This document shows, one piece after another, positions 49,284 through 59,705 of a stretch of DNA of 64,000 nucleotides; the first letter of the stretch is position 1, and every line of letters starts with the position of its first letter. Under the pieces are notes generated by a model. It was not told where the DNA came from, did not search any database, and saw nothing but the letters and a program-made list of their open reading frames with translations. The position numbers were made by a program, and so were the translations under genes. Location: contig CM035228.1 of the NCBI GenBank assembly GCA_020226215.1, positions 63,275,989 through 63,339,988 on the forward strand, read 5' to 3'. The DNA comes from Sindora glabra. Its lineage: Eukaryota > Streptophyta > Magnoliopsida > Fabales > Fabaceae.

Positions 49284-49295
49284 TTCCCACCCCTA
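49284..49295 (-). repeat. Right terminal inverted repeat of hAT-2
   Basis: TTCCCACCCCTA, the exact complement of the left end; followed by the second AGCCTCCC (49296-49303). Confidence 0.92.
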
Positions 49296-49303
49296 AGCCT
49301 CCC

Positions 49304-50273
49304 GACCGCCCTCAGCAGATAAAAATTAGTCCTAGAGAATCATCCTTAACTTAGAAATTAGGATTTTACCCCATTAATTTGAGAAACTTGCTAATCAAAT
49401 CCTTAAATTATTAAAAATTTATAATTATCTCAATATTTCCTCAATTAATTATTTTATTAAATATATGTTGATTAAATTTTTAAACAAGAATTATATATTA
49501 TTTTATTACATCATTTTTATATATAATTTATAACTCATTTTCTAGTATTTAATTAACATTATATATATAATTTAATGTTTATCAATTATATAACATAGAA
49601 ATTATGGGTTAAAAATGATATAGTAAACAAAAATATAATAATATTATAATTCTTGTTAAAAACTTCTTGAAAAAAGAATGTAATTTAATAGAAAGGTTAA
49701 TTAAGTGGATAATAGATATTAATTGTAAATTTTATATAATTTTTAAATTTTAATTTGTAAATTTTCAAATTTTGTGAGACTAAAATACAATTATCCCAAA
49801 TTTAATGAGGTAGGCTGCCTTTTTCTCTAAAAATAATAGATGCTGGTCGAAGAGCCCAACATAAAATAATTGACTTCAAAAGCACCAAGTTTGCTCCCAT
49901 AAACATATTATCGTAACATTTCGGTTGCAAATATAAAATTTTGAAAAAAAAATGTAAATTACTCTTTCAATTGAGATGATTGGATTATATCTTCTTCTAC
50001 TTTAAAAATTTAGATATCTACTCCTTACATTGTTCGAAATTTGAATTGACATCCAATCTCAACTTATTTATTCATTTTTACTAAAATATATCATTTTTTA
50101 ATGACCTTTTTAGATAAGAATTGTGATATTTTAGTATAATTATTACGTGAGGGAGGCTACCATGTCTTTGGGGAAATCTTGGGTTTGAAACCCTAAACAT
50201 GTGGTAGAATACTATTTGCTCACGCGTTCAATATTGTAGTAAAATATAAAATTTTAATAGTTAAAATCATTTA
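49304..50273. other. AT-rich intergenic DNA
   Basis: The first 20 bp are the right half of the hAT-2 target. No gene is seen; very A/T-rich from about 49370. Confidence 0.5.
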
Positions 50274-50749
50274 GGCCAAATTACAAGAAGGGCCCGACTT
50301 TTAACCTCTGTCACCTCTTTCTACCCCCGAAAGGTGCTGTGTAATGTCGCTTAGCTCCGCCGCCGCATTTGCATGTGTAGCACAATCGAAATGATAAAAG
50401 AAATCAAACTTTAGCCATGGCGGAGTGGACCAATCCTGCGTTGTTCACTCTCACTGTCAATCACATCCCCACCCAAAAACATTCGAGCTTGGTCCTCTGC
50501 AAAAACCTCACATCAGCCATGAGAAATTGAATGCAACCGAAGCTTTTCCACATTTGATTCAAAGTCGACACCATACTAGCATTCTAAAACACCTGCCTGT
50601 CATCCTCAAGCTGCCTTCCACAATCGCCTCTTTCGCCCCAATTTGGCAATGGACGCTCCGACGAGGCATTGTGACGGCGATTTTCATTTTAAGGGTCACA
50701 GTCAATTTGCCATCTCACAATTAGAAGGACTATTTTTGAGTAATTTGAG
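50274..50749. other. GC-richer island, unknown; possibly a small captured segment
   Basis: The left edge GGCCAAATTACAAGAAGGGC and the complement of the right edge (CTCAAATTACTCAAAAATAG) share CAAATTAC, suggesting short degenerate inverted ends. Inside, an ATG at 50418 (MAEWTNPALFTLTVNHIPTQ) runs 37 codons. An overlapping frame (50425-50724, 99 codons) contains LPSTIASFAPIWQWTLRRG. Neither is recognised. It could be a gene fragment between MITE or MULE ends, or the 5' end of a decayed gene. Confidence 0.3.
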
Positions 50750-51920
50750 ATCCAATATCTGTTGTCTGCCCACGTCACCTAGGATTCTAAAACTTTGAGA
50801 GTACTATAGACTCCCGCCTTTTTACATATATAGTTTCATAATTTATTTTTTATTATTTAATTAAAATTCTATATATTTAATTTAATTTTTATTAATTATA
50901 TAATATAAAAAATTATGCATAAACAAATAACAAGATAAACTAACTAATTATAATATATTAATTTTTATTTCAAAAGATCAATTTTAAATTATGTAATTTA
51001 ATTAAATAATAACTTAAATTAAAAATAAATGTTAATTCTAAATTTTTACAATTTAAGAAAGTAATTTGTAAATCTTTAAAGTATAAAGAAGCAAAATCTA
51101 ACCACCCGCCGCGGGGTTGAAATATTTTACATTTTCTCCTAAAATTTTTAAGGATCCTAAGAAAGTCGAGGTCCACCCACTAAATGCATGACCCACAATG
51201 TTTTGACAATTTAAATTGTCAGGCTTTTGATGGGAGATTCGTCATCCGTGCTGAACCAAGTATTTCCAAGAATTTTACTCTCGTGGAGATCAAAGTAATA
51301 CTACAAGTGTCCTGGTTATGAGTTTACAGAAGCCAAAATCAATAATTTCGAATTACAAGGTCAAATCATAAATTAGAGGAAGCCAAAATCATACGGTAAA
51401 TTAAGTGAAACACCAATAAATATTGAAAATCAAGACCAAATTCCAGAATCAATGATGGCATTCATAAAATATGATTCAGAAGTTTACTGCCATTTTTTCA
51501 AAGTAAAAATTCAACTTACAGTCACAATATTTCAATGGCTTCAAACCAGTAGTTACGCCAAACAGTAAAAGAAAAAAAAAAATATTAGCTACTTCCTTAA
51601 ACGTGGCCTGCCGCTCCCTGTTCAGTCTGCTACTGTTTGTTTACCTGATTGAGTAAGGACCAAATTTGTGCATACAATTTCACGAATAAGAGTCACCGTG
51701 GACTTCAAGGCATTGAGAGAAGAAAATTACTTGTATAGGTTTCTGCTGACCAAAAAAATCTCTATTGCCTTCTTTTCTCCATCCTCCATTCCTCACGGTT
51801 GCATCGACGATGAATGGAATTAACAATTATAGTGGTTAGGTGGAAGAGAAGGCCTTCTGATAAGTCAATCCCATACTGTGTATTCATTGGACCGCAAAGA
51901 GCTATCAGGATTCAAGTGTG
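50750..51920. other. Downstream region of the PGP synthase gene
   Basis: AT-rich up to about 51100, then a mixed-composition stretch likely to include the 3' UTR of the minus-strand gene. The UTR end cannot be fixed. Confidence 0.4.
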
Positions 51921-54688
51921 CTACCTCAATAAAAACCTCCCAATTTTTCTCACGTATACTACCAACGACCATACGGCAAGCCCAGCTGAGGTATAAAGCA
52001 AAACAACACCAGAACCTACTAATACGGTAGGCCCTCCGAGACTTGAGAGGTAAAATGGAGGAACAAAGAAAAAACCACAATCAGATATCTCAGAAAAGAA
52101 AAAAATACACAGTTAATTATCCTTAAGAAAAATCAAAAAGATTATTATAATAATGCAAAAAGCATTCCTACCTAGTGTCACGGGTAGCAAGGAGGATGGT
52201 TAGTGCAGTCATCTGTGTGGCTGTTTTCCACTTCCCTAAGTTATTTACAGCAACAGCCTGTTATTTACAGTTTCATGATATAAGCTCATTGCTCTTGTAT
52301 ACAGAAGAGGTCAATTCATCTGTAAAGGAAGAAAAACAAACCTCTAAAAGCTTACTATCCTGGGAAGCAGCCCATTCTCTGACCGCAGACATGGTTATCT
52401 GCAAGTTATATGATGAAATTTTAAACCGGTGTCAAGCCATTATGACAACCATTATGCCTTGAAGACGGCAATAAGGGAGGAGAAAACATGGCTAATCTTA
52501 TAACCTATCAAAACTCAGTTAACTTGCACAAAAGCCAGAAAATATGCAAACACGTTCCAAAATAAATCTTCCACAGCAATGACAATTCAAGTCAATTTTT
52601 ACAACACTATGCCAGCATTTTTATATTACAGAAAAGCTTGCTCTAGTGTCATCAACAAGCAATTATAGGTGCAATGCTTGACACAGATTTAAATGGTTCA
52701 CATCTATAAGATGTCAACCAAGAATGACAGCCAAAAAAAAAAAAAAAAAGCTTCTAACAACATAGCTTCTAACAACATACTTGAATGCATTAACAAGAAA
52801 CTCAATAATAGACTCCAACACAACATTTTCAAAAACCTAAAGGCCATGGTGGAAAGCAATTGATTTAAAAAAAAAAAATGTGACCCAAAAGGATTTTTGG
52901 AAAAAAATCTGATTTGGAAGTCCAAAAGCATCTACATAAACAGCTCCCCTCACATTCCATCATGTAACAAAATCCCCAATTCCCCGTTACCTCTCTTCCG
53001 TGGAAACCCCAACATCCAAGAGCATTTTGGGTAAGAGAACAAGAAATAGAGTCTAATGTAATCATAATGTATGTTTAATTTAGTATATGTGAGTTCTTAA
53101 ACATAAATCATCCATCTATCTCCATGAAAAGGGGTATATACAACCTTTTAAACATCACAGCAAGAAAACGAAGGGGCGTCATAAAAATAGAATTAAAACC
53201 AACCTCCACTCGTAAAGGTAGTCAATCATACAAAAATGAAACATTTGCCGACATGGAAACCAAGATGCATCACTATAATGTCCAGATGTAAGACCTCAAT
53301 CAGGTTCCCAGGTAATCAAGTTCTTATGTCAAGCATGCTTTATTAAATCCAGTAGAAGAGATCAGCATGTATTACCTCCCTCCCAATTATGGCAATTGCA
53401 GGTATAGTAAGTAGCCAAGGTACTTGTCCGAACACACCAACTTCCAAAGGTCTGGTACATAATAAGACTAACGTTGCAGCTACCATAAGCTGCATTCAGC
53501 AGTAATCATATCAACAGATGAGCAAAAGCAGCTCTCATAGTATTCGAGAAACTCCTACGCATCCATTTGTTTAAAACAAAAGGCTATATACAAGCCAAGA
53601 AGGAATACCTTGTCAGCTACGGGATCTAAAAAAGCACCAAATGTAGATTTTAATTTCATCTGCATTCAAGTTTAAAAATAACTGATTAATGTCAAACACT
53701 TTAAATCCTTGAAAACGTTCCCATAGTTTTTGCTAGAGAACTAGTCTACCTTCCGGGCAATATACCCATCAAGCCAATCCGTAACAGCTGCAGCAATGAA
53801 AATACTCGTAGTAGCAGCCGCTCCCCACCAAGCATCCGCATAGAAAGCTAAACAGGTTAAAAGTAAAACATCCAAGTAATCGCATCAAATGAACGCAACA
53901 GAAGACATCATTCCAGTAAATGAAGGTGTATAATGAGGAAAGCAAAACAAACTTCCAAAGAATCATTGACATGACTTAGCAGGAAATCCAAACAGAGCTG
54001 CATAGCTCAATCATGATTTTTTTTTTTTAAGAAAATTAAACCCAAGTACCGATCATTAATGACGAAAATGACGGCAAATCACCCATACCCATAAACAGGA
54101 AAAAAAAAACAATTTTAATGCAAACCCAATATAAAAATTCCTAGAAAACAGCCAATAAAAAAAATGAACGCAAATGAGAGGCTAAGAAAATTCAAACATA
54201 CTTCCAACAAGAAGGGGTACAGCAGCGACGCGCCCGAGGGTCAACATGGTTGGCACAGTAAGAAATTTCGAAGCCTTCTGCGAATTCCCCACATGGGACG
54301 TCGGCCGTGACTCTTTCTGCAGAAGAGCATCATTCTCCGAATAATCACGATGCTTCATCTCGGAACCCATCTCAGACATAGGACCAGAACTCGATGAAGA
54401 CCCAGAACCACAACGCAAAGCCCTTGATTTCTCGACACAGGAGGAAGATAAAGGCGAAGATCTATGGCGGCCTCGAAACACAAATCCTAGCTGTAAAGGG
54501 GGAGGCTTATCGTGCGCCAGAGAAAGAATGTGAGCGCACGATGTTATCCTACACCCATATTGGTAAATATTTCTGGATTTGATGTTCCAAAAGGCCAACG
54601 AAGAAGATTTGGATTTGGGCGGTGTGGTGGAAGTGGTGGCTGTACGGACGGAGAAAGGAGCAGTTAGAATGGCTTTAAGGGCTGACAT
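51921..54688 (-). CDS. PGPS1: Chloroplast CDP-diacylglycerol-glycerol-3-phosphate 3-phosphatidyltransferase
   Basis: Seven exons on the minus strand: 54688-54202, 53847-53750, 53659-53609, 53489-53376, 52398-52342, 52257-52172, 52041-51921. All introns are GT-AG and all joins are in frame, totalling 1014 coding bases (337 residues). The first ~140 residues (Ser/Thr/Arg-rich, MSALKAILTAPFSVRTATTS) form a probable plastid (possibly also mitochondrial) transit peptide. The mature part starts KFLTVPTMLTLGRVAAVPLL. The CDP-alcohol phosphotransferase signature DGx2ARx8Gx3Dx3D is complete (D189, G190, A193, R194, G203, D207, D211, across exons 2 and 3). Hydrophobic membrane segments include IFIAAAVTDWLDG, LMVAATLVLLCT and VLVGSGVVLLYTSAGLAVWS. 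It ends RKIGRFLLR. It condenses CDP-diacylglycerol with glycerol-3-phosphate to phosphatidylglycerophosphate, the first committed step to the thylakoid lipid phosphatidylglycerol. Homologous to Arabidopsis PGP1 (At2g39290). No damage is seen. Confidence 0.96.
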
Positions 54689-54860
54689 GAATTGCGGTCT
54701 TGAGTTTCAGAACTAACGTTGCTTCGCTGTGTACAATTCGGTAATTTGGGGGTATCTCGGAATAGAGAGGATCGCGAGAGAAATGGCGGAGGAGTAATAA
54801 ATGTGAAAATTGAAAAATAATTTGACAAAAAGCTGGGAGATGATTTTTGTTTTTTTTAAT
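54689..54860 (-). promoter_or_regulatory. 5' UTR and proximal promoter of the PGP synthase gene
   Basis: GC content falls sharply beyond about 54800. The leader is presumably within 54689-54800. No unambiguous TATA box is seen, as is common for plastid housekeeping genes. Confidence 0.4.
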
Positions 54861-55574
54861 CTTTTGAAATATTACAATTGAGTATCTCATCGTTTAATTA
54901 TTTTTTTAATTTTAAAATTAATAAATTAAAAACATACATTTTAATATATTAAATATAATTTAATTAGAGAATTACTTAACTTTTTAAGAGATGAAATTTC
55001 ACATGACATCATTTTTTTAGGGTAATGTTACAGAGAATTTTACTTTTATAGAGTATTTTATCATTAAATTATTTTTTCTGAAATTTTATAGTAAATAAAT
55101 TATAAATATAAATATAAATTTTAATATATTAAATACAATTCAACAATAAAAATACTTAACTATTTAAAAAATAAAGATCCCCATAATATTACTTTTTTCA
55201 ATACATTAATTAATAATTAAGTAATGTTGCTCTCTCAGTTTTTTTTTTTATATATTCACGTTTCTACTCAATCTTTCTTTATAGAGGTTCACAATTCTAT
55301 AAACTTTATTACTTAACAGTGGGGAGTAACATTCTTCATAATAGTTTGAGGATTTAAATTTGATCTATTAATATAAATTAATTTTACAATACTACCCTGT
55401 GTTGTAATATTATTAAAAATTATTAAATTTTTGTTATTATTAATAAAAAAATTTAATTAATATTAATTTTTTAATAAAGTAACATTTTTTTATTTATTGA
55501 TAATGTAAAAAATTTTATGCTAATAATAATAAGTTAGTGTTAAACTCATAGTATATATAAAACTTCAAGAAAGT
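54861..55574. other. AT-rich sequence with a diverged short duplication
   Basis: Two related segments (about 54860-55005 and 55020-55190) share an order of words: TTTAATTATTTTTTT, AAATTTTAATATATTAAATA.AATT, ..ACTTAACT.TTTAA. They appear to be an old tandem pair. No gene. Confidence 0.45.
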
Positions 55575-56282
55575 TTCGTTTTTATAATAAATAAATTAAT
55601 TTATAATTTATTAATCTAATTAATAAATTATAAGTTAATCTTTAAAAATATTTTATGCACTAATTTATTAAAAAAAAAGTTCTTACTCGATAAGTTATCT
55701 TAAGTAACTTATAAGTTATTACATTTTTATTTTTAAAATTTATATTTATTTATTTTATTAATTTACAATTTATACTTTTTATGACATAAACCTAAATATT
55801 ATTTTTTATAAAATATAATTAATTTAATTTTATCATAATTATATTTTGATTTTAAACTATAAATATATAAAATATACATAAATAAATATGTAATGTCATA
55901 AAATATAATTAAATAATTATAATTCTATTATAAATTAAGTAATTATACTTTAAGTAATTATGATTATGTTATAAATAAAAAAATAAAAAATATGTAGATA
56001 AATAAATATATAAATTCATAAAATATAATTAAATATTAGATATTATATTTTTATTTTTGAATATATTAATTATGTTAATATAATTTAATTTTTAACAAAT
56101 ATCAATTATTTTAATTATATATTAAATTTTATTAATATGCTATTTTATAATTTCAATTAGTTCAAAAGCTAATTTTATGAAATATTTTTTATATAATCAG
56201 TTAACTTATCAGTTATAAATTATAAGTTATCAACTCATATATATCATTTCTATTATTAATTACTTATGCAAAATAGAGCCTA
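55575..56282 (+). repeat. MITE family copy A
   Basis: About 700 bp, colinear with copy B at 59817-60490. Shared words include AATTAATTTATAATTTATT, AACTTATAAGTTATTA, TTTTATTAATTTACAA, AACCTAAATAAT-like, ATAAAATATAATTAATTTAA, TTAACTTATCAGTTATAA. The right end, complemented, reads AGGCTCTATTTTGCATAAG, resembling the GGCTCCGTTTCG start of copy B. The left edge is drifted (GTTTCGTTTTTATAA). hAT-type by its ends; no coding capacity. Confidence 0.65.
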
Positions 56283-56334
56283 CATAATTTTATTTCATCA
56301 TACTAGACACAATATAAAATGTTAAGATTGGACC

Positions 56335-56748
56335 AATTAAATTAGTGATCTAATTGATTTTAGTTTTATTTTGTAAGTAACTAATAAGTTAACTAATAGT
56401 TGATAAATTAATTGATTATATAAGAAGTATTTTATAAAATTAGACATTAAATTAGATAAAATTGTAAAATACCATAAAAGATGTATTAATAAAAATAGAT
56501 ATATAAATTAAAATAATTAATATTAATGAAGACCATAAATTATAAATTAATAAAAAGAACAAGAATAGATTTAAAAAAAATTAAAGAGGTTGTAACTTAT
56601 AAGGTATAAGTTACTCAAAATAGCTTATTAAATTAAAATTTATTTTTTTAAAAAGTTAGTATGTAAAATACTTTTAAAATTTACCTAATAACTTATTGAT
56701 TAAGTTAATAAATTATAAATTAATTTATCTATTATGAGAAATGGATCC
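56335..56748 (-). repeat. MITE family copy C, shorter and inverted
   Basis: Read on the minus strand from 56748 it begins GGATCCATTTCTCATAAT, like GGCTCCGTTTCGTACAAAT of copy B. It continues through AATTAATTTATAATTTATTA, AATAAG, TAACTTATACCTTATAAG, TCTTTTTATTAATTTA and ends with TAGTTAACTTATTAGTTACT. It lacks about 280 bp of the middle present in A and B. Confidence 0.6.
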
Positions 56749-57480
56749 TTTTATAAAAGATTTTAGGATGTGAAGCTTTAAGCCTAGAATCAATATGCTA
56801 TGGCGGAGTTGAAATTTTTGATTTAGGGTTGTTCGTAAGCGGATAAATTTCGTTTGATTCCTTACTAAAAATAAATTGTAATTGTAATATTTTTACTGTT
56901 TTGATTCAAGACATTGTAATTTAAAAAAATAAAATGAAAAATGAAAAATTAAATAAAATTATAAAAATGTATTTATAAAAGTTGCAATAATCTATAAATT
57001 TGCAAAAAGTAGTTAATTTAATAAAATTATTCATATATGAATATATAAAAAGGCTTTATTGTGAAAATTTAGGATGTTAAAATCAAAATCCATAGGAAGT
57101 AAGTGGCATTTTTAGTGCAATATATTATGCATATAATGTAAAAAAATGCAAGTGATTTTTAATGCAGGTAATATTAGTTTAAAAATAAAATTACAATTAA
57201 ACAAGAATTAAAATTATTTTTTATAAGGCACGTAAACTTTTTATTTCAACTAAATATATGTTTTTATAAAGTATTTTTAAGGTGCAATAAATCAAAAAAG
57301 TTCTTATTTAACAAGATAATGAAAAGAAAGAAAAATAAAAATAAAAATTATTTACAATTTTTAATTATATAAATTCTTTTATTACATGAATATATAATTT
57401 TTTATTATGACTATAAATATTTTAATATTTTAAAATAAGTCACACCATATAATAATTATACATATATACAAGAAAGTATG
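56749..57480. other. AT-rich spacer
   Basis: No gene or classified repeat. Confidence 0.45.
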
Positions 57481-58270
57481 GTGTTTGGGAAGTCGGACCA
57501 CTCCTACCCTCTAGCTCCGCAAATGCCAATAGGGAACTTGCAAAAATTAACAAACAATCTAAATCCATTGTCCTTTATCTCACAACAAACCTAATGACTC
57601 TAAAATTTAATGTCTATGTACATAGGAGGTTTATCTTGTACAAATAACCCGTTGTTGTATGGCATACAACACGAATCCGATGGGCTTACCATGTCACATG
57701 TTTCTTTGTTCAACTATCCAACGTAGAATAGGCTAACAGCAAAATATGCTAGTTGACATTCCAAATTGGACTTGAATTTGGACCTCGAAAATGACAAAGA
57801 AGACACTAGGGAAGCTGAAGGTTGATAAGGTACGAATTAACGGGTGAAGAACACCTTAGCTCCACCGAAGAAGGAGGTGCTTACTTGGAAGACAGAAACA
57901 AAAACAGGACCAAACCGAGCAGTGGAGGCTCGACAGTCAACCGAGTTTTTTTTTACTAAGAGACAGTGGTTAAGTTTCATTGCAGCTTTCGGTCCATTTT
58001 GTCCTACTTGTGTGGTAATCTAAAAATGAAGGTAGCAAGATTTGATGCAACAGATCAATAGGTGAGCGGTGCAGTGGAATTTAACACAAAGTTATGTGCA
58101 CATGCCATGTAAAAGCATGCATGGTTCTGGAATAATGGAATTTTGGGTTAGGAAATTTGGATGCCAAATGGGTTGCTCTGTGGTCAGATATCGTAACAGT
58201 AAAATCTGTAGGATGATACGATATTTTAAAACCCAGCCTGAACAAAGATCCAGAAGGGGCCGTTTCAACT
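57481..58270. other. GC-normal segment without a recognised gene
   Basis: Its composition stands out from the AT-rich DNA on both sides. Short open frames exist (58069-58272, 67 codons), but no domain, start context or splice pattern makes a convincing gene. It may be an old pseudogene or captured fragment. Confidence 0.35.
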
Positions 58271-58860
58271 AATTAATTCAAGTGATTGAATCAAATTATA
58301 AATATATTATGTTTGTCTATAAGTATGTATAAAAATAGTATTTTTTTAATGTAAAATTTGTTATTATACATTATCATTTTACAATATTATTTTAATTTCC
58401 GTGACACATATATATCTATTTTTTAAATTTTTTATTAAAAATAATGATATATATATATATAATATGTGTTTGATGGATTAAACTAGTAGTTAGATCAAAC
58501 AATATTATATATATACATAATATAGGATTTTATTCATACACAAGTGATTATGGGAGATAAATATTAAATTATTTCATGTATTTTTAGTTTAAAGTAATAA
58601 TAATAACAAATATTATGTACATGTAATATGAATGAATAATAATAAATAATATAATTTCTAAAATAATAAATAAGTAATAGTTTAACATCTTTATAATAAT
58701 TAACCAATATTTTAAAACATAAGAAATTTTCTATTATATATTTTATGTTACATAGCTATAAGCAGAAAAGGTACTTGGCATTGTGGTAATGCCAATTATT
58801 CGTTGCGACTTGATTTCGACCCTTTATATATGCAATTGCCTGCTTTAAACTCTTTAAATG
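58271..58860. other. AT-rich spacer
   Basis: Short TA runs near 58440-58460 and 58505-58520. No gene. Confidence 0.45.
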
Positions 58861-58865
58861 AGAAT

Positions 58866-59705
58866 GTAATTGAAAATTGGGTTGCCGATTCACTTTGAGT
58901 TTATAGCTGGGGGATGGGTCTAGCCTAGATCAACTACTTACCTAGATCTAAGGGGCCCATATTATCTAATGGCAAACGCTAGGTAATTAGTGGCACTGAT
59001 TGAGCACCTAAGGACAATTTTACGTTGTATATGTCGACGATTTCAACCAATTTTGATGATTGAATTTTCGATTTTAGATTGTATGCAGGAGTGATTTTAT
59101 ATTTTACTTAGAATATATTATTTAATAGTTTTTCTTTCGGCTAATTTTAATTATATTTTTTGCCTAAGAAAAAAAACTTAAGTTACATTTTTAGTTATTA
59201 AATTCCTTTGTAATTACATCACAACATACAAACTATCACAAATATCATAACCAACACATGAATTCAACAATTCAATTGAAAATTGGGTTACTAGTTCACT
59301 TTGAGTTTCTAGTGGATCATACGAGTCTAACCCGGTTCAACTATTTATCCAAGGTTTAATTCAACCCATATCTCATCCCGAGCCAAAGCGAGAGGAAATG
59401 GTTTTTCGAATGGCAGTTTTTCGGTAATTAGTGGACTTATTTAGCACCTACCGATAGTTTTAAGTGTATATAACAACAATTTCAAGCAATTTTGATGGAT
59501 GAATTTTCGATTTTTAGATTTATATAATAGCAGTTTGCATTTTATTTAGAATGCCTTCTTTAATAGTTTTTCTTTCTGATATTTTTTATTATATATTTTT
59601 TTTACCAAAAAGCATAAATTTAGGTTACTTTTTTAGTTATTGAATCTCTGTGTAATTACATCACAACACACAAGCTATCATAAATATAATAACCAACGAT
59701 ATACA
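58866..59705. repeat. Direct repeat pair spaced by ~408 bp
   Basis: Copy 1 (58866-59273) and copy 2 (59274-59705) both start with ATTGAAAATTGGGTT..TTCACTTTGAGTTT, then share GGTAATTAGTGG, TTGATG.TTGAATTTTCGATTTT and TAATTACATCACAACA.ACAA.CTATCA.AAATAT.ATAACCAAC. They differ by many substitutions and short indels. A third, inverted copy of the right end occurs at about 61668-61762. Confidence 0.8.

Larger units (their letters stand above)
41445..49295 (+). mobile_element. Full-length Ac-type hAT transposon (hAT-2) carrying host gene fragments
   Basis: The ends are TAGGGGTGGGAA (41445-41456) and its exact complement TTCCCACCCCTA (49284-49295), close to the TAGGGATGAAA terminus of maize Ac. They are flanked by identical 8-bp duplications. 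Subterminal regions are GC-rich and full of short repeated CCGAC/CGGTT-type words (41465-41600; 49125-49283), as expected for transposase binding sites. Between the ends lie, all on the plus strand, a TPR-like gene fragment (about 41640-43523), an intact transposase gene (44629-47152) and exons of an SMR-protein-like gene (about 47718-48753). At 7851 bp it is much longer than Ac (4.6 kb), and the difference is roughly the two fragments. Confidence 0.9.

Noticed and set aside
52704..53065. Minus-strand frames inside the long PGP synthase intron (between exons at 53376 and 52398)
   Set aside because: Phe/Leu-rich chance translations of T-rich intron sequence; the exons on both sides splice correctly without them.
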